Assembly: GCA_000209465.1 (NCBI GenBank)
Contig: GL890586.1
Location: forward strand, 1 to 64,000
Source of the DNA: Lachnospiraceae oral taxon 107 str. F0167
GTDB lineage: Bacteria; Bacillota; Clostridia; Lachnospirales; Lachnospiraceae
DNA length: 64,000 nucleotides
Reading direction: 5' to 3'
The notes under the pieces are model-generated. The model worked only from the letters and a program-made list of their open reading frames with translations. It made no database searches and was not told where the DNA came from. Shown here piece after piece: positions 35,589 through 44,369 of this stretch; position 1 is the stretch's first letter; every line of letters begins with the position of its first letter. The position numbers were made by a program, and so were the translations under genes.

Positions 35589-37388
35589 TTAATGGAGTTT
35601 CATACTCTTTTCTATTTCTAAAGCCTTATTTCTGGCGTAATTATAGCTGATAGGTTCATCTATATCAAAAGAATAATACCTCATGATACTTTCTGCAGAA
35701 GAATGGAGCTTTTCTTTAAGATCTTTATCGGAACTGTTTTTCCAAGCCTTGTAAATAACAGGCATTGCAGCCATATCACTTTCCTTAAGATCATATATAT
35801 CATAGTATGGCAGATTACCGTTCATATAGGCATTAAGATTATACCGGGCAACCACTGCATCTATATTGGCAAGGCAAAGAAGTACAAAAAGTATATTTCC
35901 TGCATAGAAACTTAATTTGGTAACAGGAAAGTTCTTCTTAAATTCTCCCATTATGATAAAGGCAAATACAAAACATAAGAAAATCATAAATACACTTGGA
36001 ATTATGCGCAGTGTTGTAAGTCCATAAGTGCTTATATACAGATACATCTTGGCAAAGGCAACAGATATAAGTACCAATGTTAATATTGAATTTAGGATTA
36101 TATGAATACGCATATACTTATTATTTTCATTTTTAACGGATAAAATTTTCGCTACCGCAATAAATACTATATTTATTAAGGCAACAGCCAGAAGTTCAAA
36201 AAATCCTCTTCTTGCATAGTCTGAATAGGTAAAATCAGCCGGCAAAGAACCGCCTAAAATATCTATAAAATATGTAGCCTGTATGCCTATAAAAAGAATA
36301 TAAAAGCAGCAAATAACTGCATTAACGGTATATAAACTAAGTCTTGGTATGGAAGCGGCATTATCCATAGTTTTATTAAACTTATCTATATTAAAGGACT
36401 TTGAATTATCCTCTATGGAGCTTCCGTAGATAAGTGCGTACAGGTAGGTTGCCATAGGTAGTGACCATATAAGAGTTCCGATATTTTTAGGAATACTGAT
36501 ATCGAAGTTAAATAAATTGTCAAAAATATTTTTAAAAGTAGCATCTGCACTTGAAAGCAGGAAAATGACAATCATTATAAACGGAGTGCCAATCAAAAGT
36601 CCGAGAAAAATATGCAAAAAGTACTTAGTCTTTGTACTTGAAGAACTTTTTCCCCTCTTTGAAAACATGCAAAGCCAAAAAGAAGTAGCGTTATGTATAG
36701 GAATAAGTACAAGTGCATTGATATAGTCATATAATATAAGCTCTGAAGTTTCACTTTTTATAAGCTTGTTAAATACCGTTACAGGAAGGTAAATAAGCAT
36801 AAAACTCATAGCAATTTGCATAAATATACCAAGGGAATAGTTATAAAAAACAGTAAAGCTTATGGCTAAAAGTATCATAAGTATCGATAAAATAATGCTT
36901 TCGCTATTGAGCTTAACAGACTTTAACTTAGCATATACAAGCACTGAGATAACATAAAGTACTATGTATGCGGTAGCTCCCAAACCTAAAGTTGCTACAC
37001 TTGTATTTAAGTTATAATATTTTGTGCATAAAAATGCCAGTATAAATACAATGGGCAGCATTATTATATCTACCGTTTCAAACTTATATTTAGGCTCTTT
37101 TTTTATCGGAACCTTATTTGAAGTTGCGGACTCCGTATTAACACCAGCGGTGGAAGCGCTTTCATTTGCAGTATTGTTTGAACCGTCAGCTATATTATTG
37201 TCTGCACTTGTGTTTGCAGTGTTGTTTGAACTGTCAGCCATATTGTTGTCTGCACTTATGTGTACAGTGTTGTTTGAATCGTCAGCTACATTATTGTTTG
37301 CATTTACAGTTACATTATTGTCTGAATTTATAGTTTCGGCATTATTTAAATTTATAGCTGTAGAATTATCTGATAAATTTTCGCTCAT
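35589..37388 (-). CDS. DUF4153/DUF4173 polytopic membrane protein with Asn-rich repeats
   Basis: A 599-residue membrane protein with about a dozen hydrophobic helices from residue 100 on, matching DUF4153/DUF4173 (unknown function). The conserved features include the FYNYSLGIFMQIAM region and the extended C-terminal soluble tail (LKESDMAAMPVIYKAWKNS). The N-terminal 90 residues are hydrophilic and contain three 16-residue repeats of the SADNNxADxSNNTAN type. It is the last gene of a minus-strand group with a small XRE regulator (14-nt gap) and DUF2975, so the three are probably co-transcribed. Confidence 0.86.
   Translation of the reverse strand: MSENLSDNSTAINLNNAETINSDNNVTVNANNNVADDSNNTVHISADNNMADSSNNTANTSADNNIADGSNNTANESASTAGVNTESATSNKVPIKKEPKYKFETVDIIMLPIVFILAFLCTKYYNLNTSVATLGLGATAYIVLYVISVLVYAKLKSVKLNSESIILSILMILLAISFTVFYNYSLGIFMQIAMSFMLIYLPVTVFNKLIKSETSELILYDYINALVLIPIHNATSFWLCMFSKRGKSSSSTKTKYFLHIFLGLLIGTPFIMIVIFLLSSADATFKNIFDNLFNFDISIPKNIGTLIWSLPMATYLYALIYGSSIEDNSKSFNIDKFNKTMDNAASIPRLSLYTVNAVICCFYILFIGIQATYFIDILGGSLPADFTYSDYARRGFFELLAVALINIVFIAVAKILSVKNENNKYMRIHIILNSILTLVLISVAFAKMYLYISTYGLTTLRIIPSVFMIFLCFVFAFIIMGEFKKNFPVTKLSFYAGNILFVLLCLANIDAVVARYNLNAYMNGNLPYYDIYDLKESDMAAMPVIYKAWKNSSDKDLKEKLHSSAESIMRYYSFDIDEPISYNYARNKALEIEKSMKLH
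37161..37304 (-). repeat. Three tandem 48-nt repeats in the DUF4173 gene
   Basis: Residues 29-44, 45-60 and 61-76 read NANNNVADDSNNTVHI, SADNNMADSSNNTANT and SADNNIADGSNNTANE. The 48-nt DNA units are clearly similar, so copy number could vary between strains. Confidence 0.75.
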
Positions 37389-37402
37389 GTTAAAAACCTC
37401 CT

Positions 37403-37612
37403 TTAGTTTTCGTCAGGTACATATTCCAGTATATCTGCCACTTGGCAGTTAAGTTCTCTGCATATAGCCTCCAAAGTGGAGAAACGTACCGCCTTGGCTT
37501 TATTATTTTTTAGAATGGACAAATTGGCAGCCGTAATGCCTATTCGCTCGGCAAGCTCACCGGCAGCCATCTTCCTTTTTGCCATTACCACATCTATATT
37601 TACCATAATCAT
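37403..37612 (-). CDS. Small XRE/Cro-type regulator (YozG-like)
   Basis: A 69-residue single-domain helix-turn-helix protein of the YozG/XRE type: MAAGELAERIGITAANLSIL is the recognition region and STLEAICRELNCQVADILEY the C-terminal half. Such proteins nearly always sit beside a DUF2975 membrane protein, as here (11-nt gap). GGAG lies upstream of the ATG at 37612. They are thought to regulate their own operon, possibly under control of the membrane partner. Confidence 0.92.
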   Translation of the reverse strand: MIMVNIDVVMAKRKMAAGELAERIGITAANLSILKNNKAKAVRFSTLEAICRELNCQVADILEYVPDEN

Positions 37613-37623
37613 AGTTTTTCTCC

Positions 37624-38097
37624 TTATATGGTATACTCATTTTCTTGCTTTATTTCTATAGCCTCTGTAAAGACATTCTTAACTACTCTCAGTATAAGAG
37701 CCATAAATGCAGTGCCTGTAACTAGTAATACAAAAGGTAGATAGAAAAATGTTAAAATAAAGCATACAAATGAGACAATAAAACAGCACCACGAAAGCAG
37801 TCTAAGATACTTGGTATTTTCTACTATAAATACTTTGGACTTATGTATGTTACATAAGAGCTTATACAGGAGAAACAGGGCGGTATAGGCAAGTATATCA
37901 AGTATGTAAACTGCAATCATACTGAAAATTATATACTTTCCGATAAGTTCTTCCTTGGAAATAGGAATATAAATGCGCCTTAGGATAATAAATCTTATAT
38001 CATGGTGTATGTAAATATTAAGCAATATACCCAGTATGGCAAAAACAAATATACATACCTTAGATAAAGCTATACTTTTATTTTGTGTCCAATTCAT
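37624..38097 (-). CDS. DUF2975 membrane protein
   Basis: A 157-residue protein with four transmembrane helices (about 12-32, 55-78, 100-120, 124-146), matching the DUF2975/YoaS family. ATG at 38097 is chosen because GGAGG stands 5 nt upstream; a GTG one codon earlier is also possible. It forms the standard membrane-protein/XRE pair with the next gene, a layout thought to link an envelope signal to transcription. Confidence 0.87.
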   Translation of the reverse strand: MNWTQNKSIALSKVCIFVFAILGILLNIYIHHDIRFIILRRIYIPISKEELIGKYIIFSMIAVYILDILAYTALFLLYKLLCNIHKSKVFIVENTKYLRLLSWCCFIVSFVCFILTFFYLPFVLLVTGTAFMALILRVVKNVFTEAIEIKQENEYTI

Positions 38098-38240
38098 CAC
38101 AACCTCCTACTTTACATATAGATATTTACAAGCTGTAAAAAATATTACTGCTAGGAGCATGATAACATATAATTTTATGTTTAGCAATAAAAATATATTG
38201 TTATTCGATAAAAAAATATTGAAATTCATTTGAGAAGTTT

Positions 38241-38438
38241 TTAAGATGAGTTGTTCTGAAGAAGGTTTTCTTTATAATTGTGATAACGTAATAATGCAGA
38301 ATCATTGGTCTTAAATGATTGACTGAAAAGTTTATCAATGCCAAGTTTACTTACAAATTCTTTTATAAGAAGTAAGCATGCATCGGAGGATAAGGCGCCT
38401 CCATAAAAATTAAGTTTAATTTTTCTATTGCTTTCAAG
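38241..38438 (-). pseudogene. IS1380-family transposase remnant
   Basis: On the minus strand, about 65 codons without a start encode NRKIKLNFYGGALSSDACLL followed by KEFVSKLGIDKLFSQSFKTN and RYHNYKENLLQ. This resembles the N-terminus of IS1380-type transposases (GGxLSSDxGLLL...H...LLQ). The catalytic DDE region is gone. The rest of the 38.1-38.68 kb gap has no gene; a GTGGCTTTAAGCCAC mini-palindrome stands at 38581. Confidence 0.6.
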
Positions 38439-38684
38439 TTATTAGGCGTTTACAATACTAATAAAGGGTTCCTTTGTGTAATTTTGTTAAGTTTAAAGCA
38501 CCTTAATTTTACCACAAATGGACGCTCTTTTTCTTCACTTAATAAGTGAAAGCAATATTTTGTTAAAATATAGTAATTATGTGGCTTTAAGCCACTTTCA
38601 TGGAGTTACCATGAATAATCTAGGATTAATTATAAAAATTTTGAAACAGATGAGATAAAAAATATTAAATGAGAAAGGTAAAAG

Positions 38685-39323
38685 ATGCTTGGGAAAACAC
38701 ATTTTTCTGTTGGAATGGCAGCAGGACTTGCAATATGCAGACCACAGAGTATAGAAATGCTGGTGGCAGGTACAGCTTTGGCGGGATTTGGAGGTATTAT
38801 CAGTGATATAGATGTCGGTACATCAGGTGCCTATAATAAAGTGGAGCGCATTATAGGTTTGGCTATGGGTACTATTTTAGGAATAGTAATTGCAGATGTG
38901 TTTTTTCATGTAGGGATATACAACAGGCTTATGGCTGACAGCAATATTGTCCGTATTATAACCGGCATATCGGTATTTCTTGGGATATGTATTTTCGGAA
39001 TGAAACAGCCGCACAGATCCTTTATGCATTCTATAGTAGCATTATTTGGGCTTAGCTTTTTTGTATATATGATTTTTCCGGATGTAGCCACATATTTTGG
39101 TATAGGATTTGCTTCACATATAGTTATTGATGCACTCAATGGAAAGCGTGAGAAGCTTTTTTGGCCTGTGGGCAAGGGCTTTACACTACGGCTATGCTCT
39201 TCAGACGGAATAGTAAATAATTTACTTTTCCATATATCCAATCTGTTAATATTGATATTAATACTGACTTCAAGGCCTGTACTTTTTGTTTTACATAATA
39301 TAATCGGTTTATTACAAAGATAA
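38685..39323 (+). CDS. YdjM/DUF457-type metal-dependent hydrolase, membrane protein
   Basis: A 212-residue membrane protein of the YdjM (LexA-regulated) / DUF457 family. Conserved features are the N-terminal GKTHFSVGMAAGL, SDID near residues 45-48, KQPHRSFMHSIVALF, and GFASHIVIDALNGKREKLFWP, which provide His/Asp metal ligands within membrane helices. The last helix is at 188-208. The family is annotated as inner-membrane metal-dependent hydrolase, sometimes induced by DNA damage. No LexA-like box is evident upstream. AGAAAGG precedes the ATG. Confidence 0.88.
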   Translation: MLGKTHFSVGMAAGLAICRPQSIEMLVAGTALAGFGGIISDIDVGTSGAYNKVERIIGLAMGTILGIVIADVFFHVGIYNRLMADSNIVRIITGISVFLGICIFGMKQPHRSFMHSIVALFGLSFFVYMIFPDVATYFGIGFASHIVIDALNGKREKLFWPVGKGFTLRLCSSDGIVNNLLFHISNLLILILILTSRPVLFVLHNIIGLLQR

Positions 39324-39456
39324 AATATATTTAACTTTTTCTAACCTCCTGTTTTAAAAGACAGGGCATTAAGCAAAGGTTGCCTGCAACTTTATAAAGA
39401 GGTTTCAAGTGACCTTCTTTTTTAATTGTTCAATTTTTTTATGTTTAAAATTCTTA

Positions 39457-39485
39457 CACCGATTTTTCCCGGACGGTGATTTTTT
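39457..39485 (+). terminator. Terminator upstream of the R2K operon
   Basis: CACCG (39457-39461) pairs with CGGTG (39474-39478), with an inner loop, and is followed by six T. It ends transcription from the YdjM side immediately before the R2K operon promoter. Confidence 0.6.
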
Positions 39486-39528
39486 ATACTTCAAGTATAT
39501 TGATGGTTATCTCAAGTATTTATATAAT
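39485..39528 (+). promoter_or_regulatory. Palindromic operator abutting the promoter of the R2K-ARH operon
   Basis: TATACTTCAAGTATA (39485-39499) is a perfect 15-nt palindrome around a central C. The -35 TTGATG starts at the very next base (39500-39505), and -10 TATAAT is at 39523-39528 (17-bp spacing). A nearly identical block stands in the same position before the rtcB leader (47405-47448). Confidence 0.72.
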
Positions 39529-39555
39529 AGAAAATAGTATAAAAAAGGTGGGATT

Positions 39556-40341
39556 ATGGGAAAAGTTTATTTAAAAACAAAGTTCGACAATGAAATAAAA
39601 ATGGAAATTCCGCACAGTGTAAATATTGCAAATGCTATGTACGGATTTAGAGAACTTGGAGCAGAGATTATTCCATATCATATGATTGATGAGATTTATG
39701 ATAAAGTTACGAGAGAAGATATTGTGCTGGATTATATTGCTCAATGCAACAGTATATTTGTTAAATTTGGAATTACACCGAGGATACCGGATTATCCTGA
39801 CGTTTTGAAGCCATTTCTTGGTAGGAGGATTTGGAAAGATACTATAAACAGCATTTCAAGAAATGAAGAGAAGTGGTCTGCGGGTTATTTTGTAAAGCCT
39901 GTAATAAGTAAGGCTTTTACAGGAAAGATAATAGGCAGCATATCGGATCTTGTAGGATGCGGAAATTATTCGGAAGATTATGAGGTGCTTGTAAGTGAGC
40001 CTTTAGATATATGTGCAGAGTGGAGATGTTTTATACTATATGATGAGATAGTTGATGTCAGACCTTATGGCTTATTACTTGACAAAAGCAGAAAAAGCTA
40101 TAAGTATCATTATGACTTTAAGGTATTGGATTCTATGATGGAGGTATTTGTCAAATGGGAGGAAAGACCGGTTGCATGCAGTATGGATATATGTGTTACA
40201 AAAGATGGTAAAACATTATTGGTTGAGCTAAATGATTCCTATGCGCTTGGTTGCTATGGTTTGGCAAGTATATTTTATGCCAAACTTATTTCGGCAAGGT
40301 GGAGTCAGTTAATGGGAGTGAGGGATGAGTTTCACTTTTAA
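39556..40341 (+). CDS. R2K-type ATP-grasp protein 1
   Basis: A 261-residue ATP-grasp protein of the R2K clade (CDC123/DUF4343 group). YFVKPVISKAFTGKII (about 112-127) carries the lysines of the RAGNYA domain, AEWRCFILYDEIVDVRP is the central ATP-grasp strand pair, and the C-terminal TLLVELNDSYALGCYGL gives the metal-binding Glu/Asn. R2K enzymes are predicted ATP-dependent ligases acting in conflict systems; the substrate is unknown. It begins an operon with ADP-ribosylglycohydrolase (48-nt gap). GGTGGG precedes the ATG. Confidence 0.82.
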   Translation: MGKVYLKTKFDNEIKMEIPHSVNIANAMYGFRELGAEIIPYHMIDEIYDKVTREDIVLDYIAQCNSIFVKFGITPRIPDYPDVLKPFLGRRIWKDTINSISRNEEKWSAGYFVKPVISKAFTGKIIGSISDLVGCGNYSEDYEVLVSEPLDICAEWRCFILYDEIVDVRPYGLLLDKSRKSYKYHYDFKVLDSMMEVFVKWEERPVACSMDICVTKDGKTLLVELNDSYALGCYGLASIFYAKLISARWSQLMGVRDEFHF

Positions 40342-40389
40342 AGTGTATAAATAGATTATTATGTGTTAATGAATTCTTAAGAGGGATAG

Positions 40390-41328
40390 ATGGATAATAT
40401 TTGGAAATCGGGAATATATGGACTGATTATCGGTGATGCAATGGGTGTACCTGTTGAGTTTACTTCAAGGGAAGACAGAAAAAAGACCCCGATAACAGAT
40501 ATGACAGGTTATGGAACATATAATCAGCCGGAAGGTACATGGTCTGATGACAGCAGTATGGTACTTGCAACTCTTGCAAGTATAAAGGATAGAGGAAGAA
40601 TTGATTATAAGGATATTATGGATAGATTTCATAATTGGTGTATGTATGGAGCTTATACGCCATTTGATGAAGTCTTTGATATAGGAATAGCTACTTCAAG
40701 AGCCATTATGAAATATAGTAATGGTGCCAAACCATTGGAATCGGGTGGTAAAACTGAGTGGGATAATGGTAACGGATCACTTATGAGAATTTTACCTGTA
40801 TGTCTGTATATATTTGAACAGCAAAGAGATATGAAACTGTCTGATGATGAATCGATAGATATTATACATAATTGTTCAGCTCTGACGCATGCACATTTAA
40901 GAAGTAAGATAGCATGTGGCATATATTATTTTTTAGTAAAAGCTATTTTAGATAAAGACGGAGAATTAATAGAACGACTGCAGCAGGGAGTAGATAATGC
41001 ATTTAAGTATTATGGCGAAAGTACTGAGAGTGAGCTTGACAATTATAACAGACTTATTTCACTTTCAGAATTTAAAGATACTCCTGAAAATCAGATAAAA
41101 AGTACAGGTTATGTAGTGTACACACTTGAAGCTGCGATATGGTGTTTGGTAAATTCATCTTCTTATGAGGAAGTTATTTTAAAAGCTGTAAATCTGGGTG
41201 ATGATACAGATACGGTGGCAGCCATAACAGGTGGACTTGCGGGACTTTATTATGGCTATGACAATATACCTGACAAATGGAAATCCAAGCTACAGAAAAG
41301 GGAGTGGATAGAGAGTTTGTTAAATTGA
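40390..41328 (+). CDS. ADP-ribosylglycohydrolase (ARH/DraG family)
   Basis: A 312-residue ADP-ribosylglycohydrolase-fold protein, which removes ADP-ribose from proteins or nucleic acids or hydrolyses related metabolites. Metal-binding segments are in place: GLIIGDAMGVPVEF (about 10-23), GTWSDDSSMVLAT (the first Mg2+ motif), and near the end NLGDDTDTVAAITGGLAGLYYG (second motif). It follows the R2K gene at 48 nt and shares its promoter. Immediately downstream the sequence changes to an IS1182-type end (41351) and the copper island, so the operon may have been longer. Confidence 0.93.
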   Translation: MDNIWKSGIYGLIIGDAMGVPVEFTSREDRKKTPITDMTGYGTYNQPEGTWSDDSSMVLATLASIKDRGRIDYKDIMDRFHNWCMYGAYTPFDEVFDIGIATSRAIMKYSNGAKPLESGGKTEWDNGNGSLMRILPVCLYIFEQQRDMKLSDDESIDIIHNCSALTHAHLRSKIACGIYYFLVKAILDKDGELIERLQQGVDNAFKYYGESTESELDNYNRLISLSEFKDTPENQIKSTGYVVYTLEAAIWCLVNSSSYEEVILKAVNLGDDTDTVAAITGGLAGLYYGYDNIPDKWKSKLQKREWIESLLN

Positions 41329-41350
41329 TAAAAGTTAATAGTGTTATAAG

Positions 41351-41417
41351 AAAGGGGCTGTCTGGAAATGGCAGTCATAAAAGAGGGAGGAGTAACTCAA
41401 AACGAGTCACTCCTCCC
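41351..41417 (+). repeat. Solitary left end of an IS1182-like element
   Basis: These 67 bp match the left end of the complete element at 44370-44436 at 62 of 67 positions, including the terminal AAAGGGGCTGT and the internal GGGAGGAGT...ACTCCTCCC hairpin. No transposase follows, so this is an orphan end at the left border of the copper island. Confidence 0.85.
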
Positions 41418-41434
41418 AGTTCTATAATAAATTA

Positions 41435-41481
41435 AAAATCGTGTTGGTAGAAAAATCGTCTACTTCTACCAACACGATTTT
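41435..41481 (-). terminator. Terminator of the copper operon
   Basis: An 18-bp perfect stem (AAAATCGTGTTGGTAGAA with its complement at 41464-41481) with T-rich sequence on the minus strand after it. It ends the minus-strand cop operon. Confidence 0.9.
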
Positions 41482-41565
41482 ACAAAGAGCCAGTACTTAC
41501 ATCTCTTTTTCTTCTGTAAAACTATTGTATCTTGATACTTTAAGGAGTTTCAATCATTCAATCTG

Positions 41566-43706
41566 TTAACCGTTATTTTTTGGATCTAAACGTAATAACA
41601 TAGCATTAATGGCGACGATGACTGTTGACACAGACATTAGGATTGCTCCTAATGCAGGGCTTAATGTGATACCAATAGGAGCCAAAATTCCTGCAGCTAG
41701 AGGGATAGCTATAAAGTTATAACCGGCTCCCCAAAATAGGTTTTGTTTCATTTTACGAGTTGTTTTGTGTGCTAAATCAATGAATGATCCAATATCTCCC
41801 GGATCGGATTGAGTCAATATGACATCAGCTGAATCCAACGCAACTTGAGTTCCAGCACCTATAGCTATACCAACATCTGCTAAGGCAAGAGAAGGAGCAT
41901 CATTTACACCGTCACCTACCATGATAACTTTCTTTCCTTCATCTTTAAGTGTTTTAACTAACTCATATTTGTCTTGTGGAGATTGATTTGATCTATATTC
42001 AATCCCTAAATCTACTGCCGCGCCTTGAGCCGCTTTTTCATTATCACCTGTTGCCATAATTGGTCGAATATTGTTCTTTTTAAGAGCTTTAATTAACTCT
42101 TTACTCGTTGGTTTTAATTCGTCCCCTAAAGCTACAGCACCAATGGCATCATCATTTTCTACTAAGACACTAAGAGTTGCTCCTTTTGGAGTATCCATAT
42201 CAAGATTACGTCCATAGGCTTTTTGACTGATTAATTGGTAACGGTGCCCACCTGCTTTACCCTCTACTCCAGAACCGGAAATCACATCAATCGAATCAAA
42301 AGATGCTGGACGTATATTTTGCTGCTCGGCGAAACTTATAATTGATTGAGCAATTGGGTGGCTAGATCCTCCTTCAATACCTGCCAATAAGGCAATGATT
42401 TCCTCTTTTGTATATTTGTCATTAAGAAGTTTTACATCTAATACTTTAAATTCACCAGTTGTTAAAGTACCCGTTTTATCTAAAATCATCACATCTGCAT
42501 CTTGAGCTATTTCTAAGGCTTGGCGGTCTTTTACTAGTAAGCCACGGCTAGCTCCTAAGCTTGTGCTACGGGCGGTTACCAATGGAATAGCCAGACCCAA
42601 TGCGTGCGGACAAGCAATAACTAATGTAGTAATAGTAAATATAACTGCCGTTGGGATATCTCCAATAATCATCCACACTACAAAAGCAATTAGCGCGACA
42701 ATAACAGCAATATAGAAGAGCCACCCTGCAACTTTTTGCGCAATATTTTCTGCCCTGGAAGGCTGACTTTGAGCTTGGCTGATTAAATTCTGTACTTGAG
42801 AGATAAAGGATTGATCACCTGTCTCAAGCACTTTAATATAAAGAACCCCTTCTCCATTTGTTGAGCCCCCGATTACTTCATCGCCAGGGCCTTTTTTTAC
42901 TGCTTTTGACTCCCCAGTTAGAAGAGCTTCATTTAAACGTGATTCGCCACGCTCGATAATCCCGTCTGCTGGCACATTTTCTCCGGCTTGAACACGAATT
43001 AAATCACCTACCTGTAAGTCAGCAACTGGTCGTGTTTCAATTGAATCGTCTTCTAATACAACGTGAGCATCTTTCGGCACTAACTTAGCCAATGCTGCTT
43101 GTGCGTCTCCTGCTTCTCCAATAGCTTTCATCTCAATCCAGTGACCTAATAGCATGATTAATAGTAATGAAGCAAATTCAAAGAAAAAGTCCATCACGTG
43201 TTCACCCGTTACGTAGGTAATGATCACAGCATAAATACTGTATAAATATGAAACACTTATACCTAAAGAAACGAGTGCCATCATTCCGGGTTTTTTTGTT
43301 TAAATTCGTCAACTGCACCTTGATAGAATGGACGTCCACCATAAATAATTAATATAGTAGATAAAATAGCTACTACAATATCATAATATGGAAAAGTAAA
43401 CTGGAATGGTAGTTTAAATCCATGTATAGGGGATAAGAGCATAATAATGATTCCTAGTGGCAATGACTTTAAGAAAAGTTCCTTAAAGTTTCCGTGATGA
43501 TGGTGGTCATGCCCTCCGTGCCCACTGTGGTCATGCCCACTGTGCCCATGCCCACTGTGCTCGCTATGATCATGCCCAGCATGATGTTCTTGATGTTGAT
43601 CCTTATGGTCTCCATGTTCATCTGTGATTCCATGCTCGTGTTTTAACTTACCCATGTCGTCATAATCATGGTGATTATGGGACGAATATCTGTTGCCATT
43701 ATTCAT
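41566..43706 (-). pseudogene. copB: CopB-type Cu/Ag P1B-ATPase, split by a -1 frameshift
   Basis: Together the two frames encode a copper/silver-exporting P1B ATPase. The upstream frame (43281-43706, 141 aa) holds a His-rich N-terminus (HSGHGHSGHDHSGHGG) and the first two helices. The downstream frame (41566-43284, 572 aa) starts MMALVSLG and has the CopB-type CPH motif (VIACPHALGLA), phosphorylation site DKTGTLT and GDGVNDAPSLA. They meet at a run of seven A on the coding strand (43291-43297); eight A would give QKKPGMMALVS, the expected continuous protein. The zero-frame heptamer A AAA AAC is a canonical -1 slippery site. Translational restart at the ATGATG overlapping the first stop is also possible. 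Confidence 0.82.
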
Positions 43707-43725
43707 TTTAAATTCCTCCTTATGC

Positions 43726-44175
43726 TTAATGATGATGTAAATGACATTCGCATTGTCCTTCTGGACAATTGCAATCCACTTCTTCTACTGCGAAAGATTT
43801 TTTCATCTCTAATATTTTTTCTAGTCGATCTATATCATCGAAGCTTAAAACATGATCTTCAATGATACTTCCTATTACATTTCCAACTTTCTTATTGCAA
43901 ATACGGTTAAAAATATCTTCTACATAATCCCTTACGGCTTCTTTCTCTTCAATATTGGCAGTGTAAATAAACTTTCTACCTTCTGGCTCTGTATTTAGTA
44001 CGCCTTTTTCAACTAATCGACCTAAGATCGTTTTGATAGTGGATGGTGTCCAATCCATTTTTTCTTTCAATACGGAAATGATTTTTTTACTAGTTACTCG
44101 ATCATTTGCCCAAACTACACGCATGACTTCCCATTCTGCATCTGTGATATAAGTATTAAATTCTATTGTGCTCAT
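43726..44175 (-). CDS. copY: CopY/TcrY-type copper-responsive repressor
   Basis: A 149-residue BlaI/MecI-fold repressor. The winged helix (about 1-75) includes ITDAEWEVMRVVWAND and TPSTIKTILGRLVEKGVL. The C-terminus has the CopY metal motif CNCPEGQCEC, two CxC pairs that bind Zn or Cu(I) and switch DNA binding, then a His-rich tail. Copper release of the repressor would induce the following copB. A cop box lies just upstream. The pair resembles copper modules of Bacillales/lactic acid bacteria, consistent with horizontal transfer. Confidence 0.95.
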   Translation of the reverse strand: MSTIEFNTYITDAEWEVMRVVWANDRVTSKKIISVLKEKMDWTPSTIKTILGRLVEKGVLNTEPEGRKFIYTANIEEKEAVRDYVEDIFNRICNKKVGNVIGSIIEDHVLSFDDIDRLEKILEMKKSFAVEEVDCNCPEGQCECHLHHH

Positions 44176-44196
44176 TCTCCTTTCCTCCTAGTTGTC

Positions 44197-44217
44197 TACA
44201 GATGTAAACAAGTTTAC
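44197..44217 (-). promoter_or_regulatory. Cop box and adjacent palindrome
   Basis: TACAGATGTA (44197-44206) fits the CopY operator TACANNTGTA exactly. It overlaps the palindrome GTAAACAAGTTTAC (44204-44217). Both stand 22-42 nt upstream of the copY start. Confidence 0.85.
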
Positions 44218-44369
44218 TCGAAATAAGTCTATCATTGTAAACGAATTGTGTCAAGTCTTTTTAATAAATGTAAGCAACGCTTATAGCTTTTTATCTCTCC
44301 ACTTCTTTTCCATAATAATTTTCATAGTTTTTCCTATATTGAACAAGGTCAGAAAATTGTTCTTTATTT

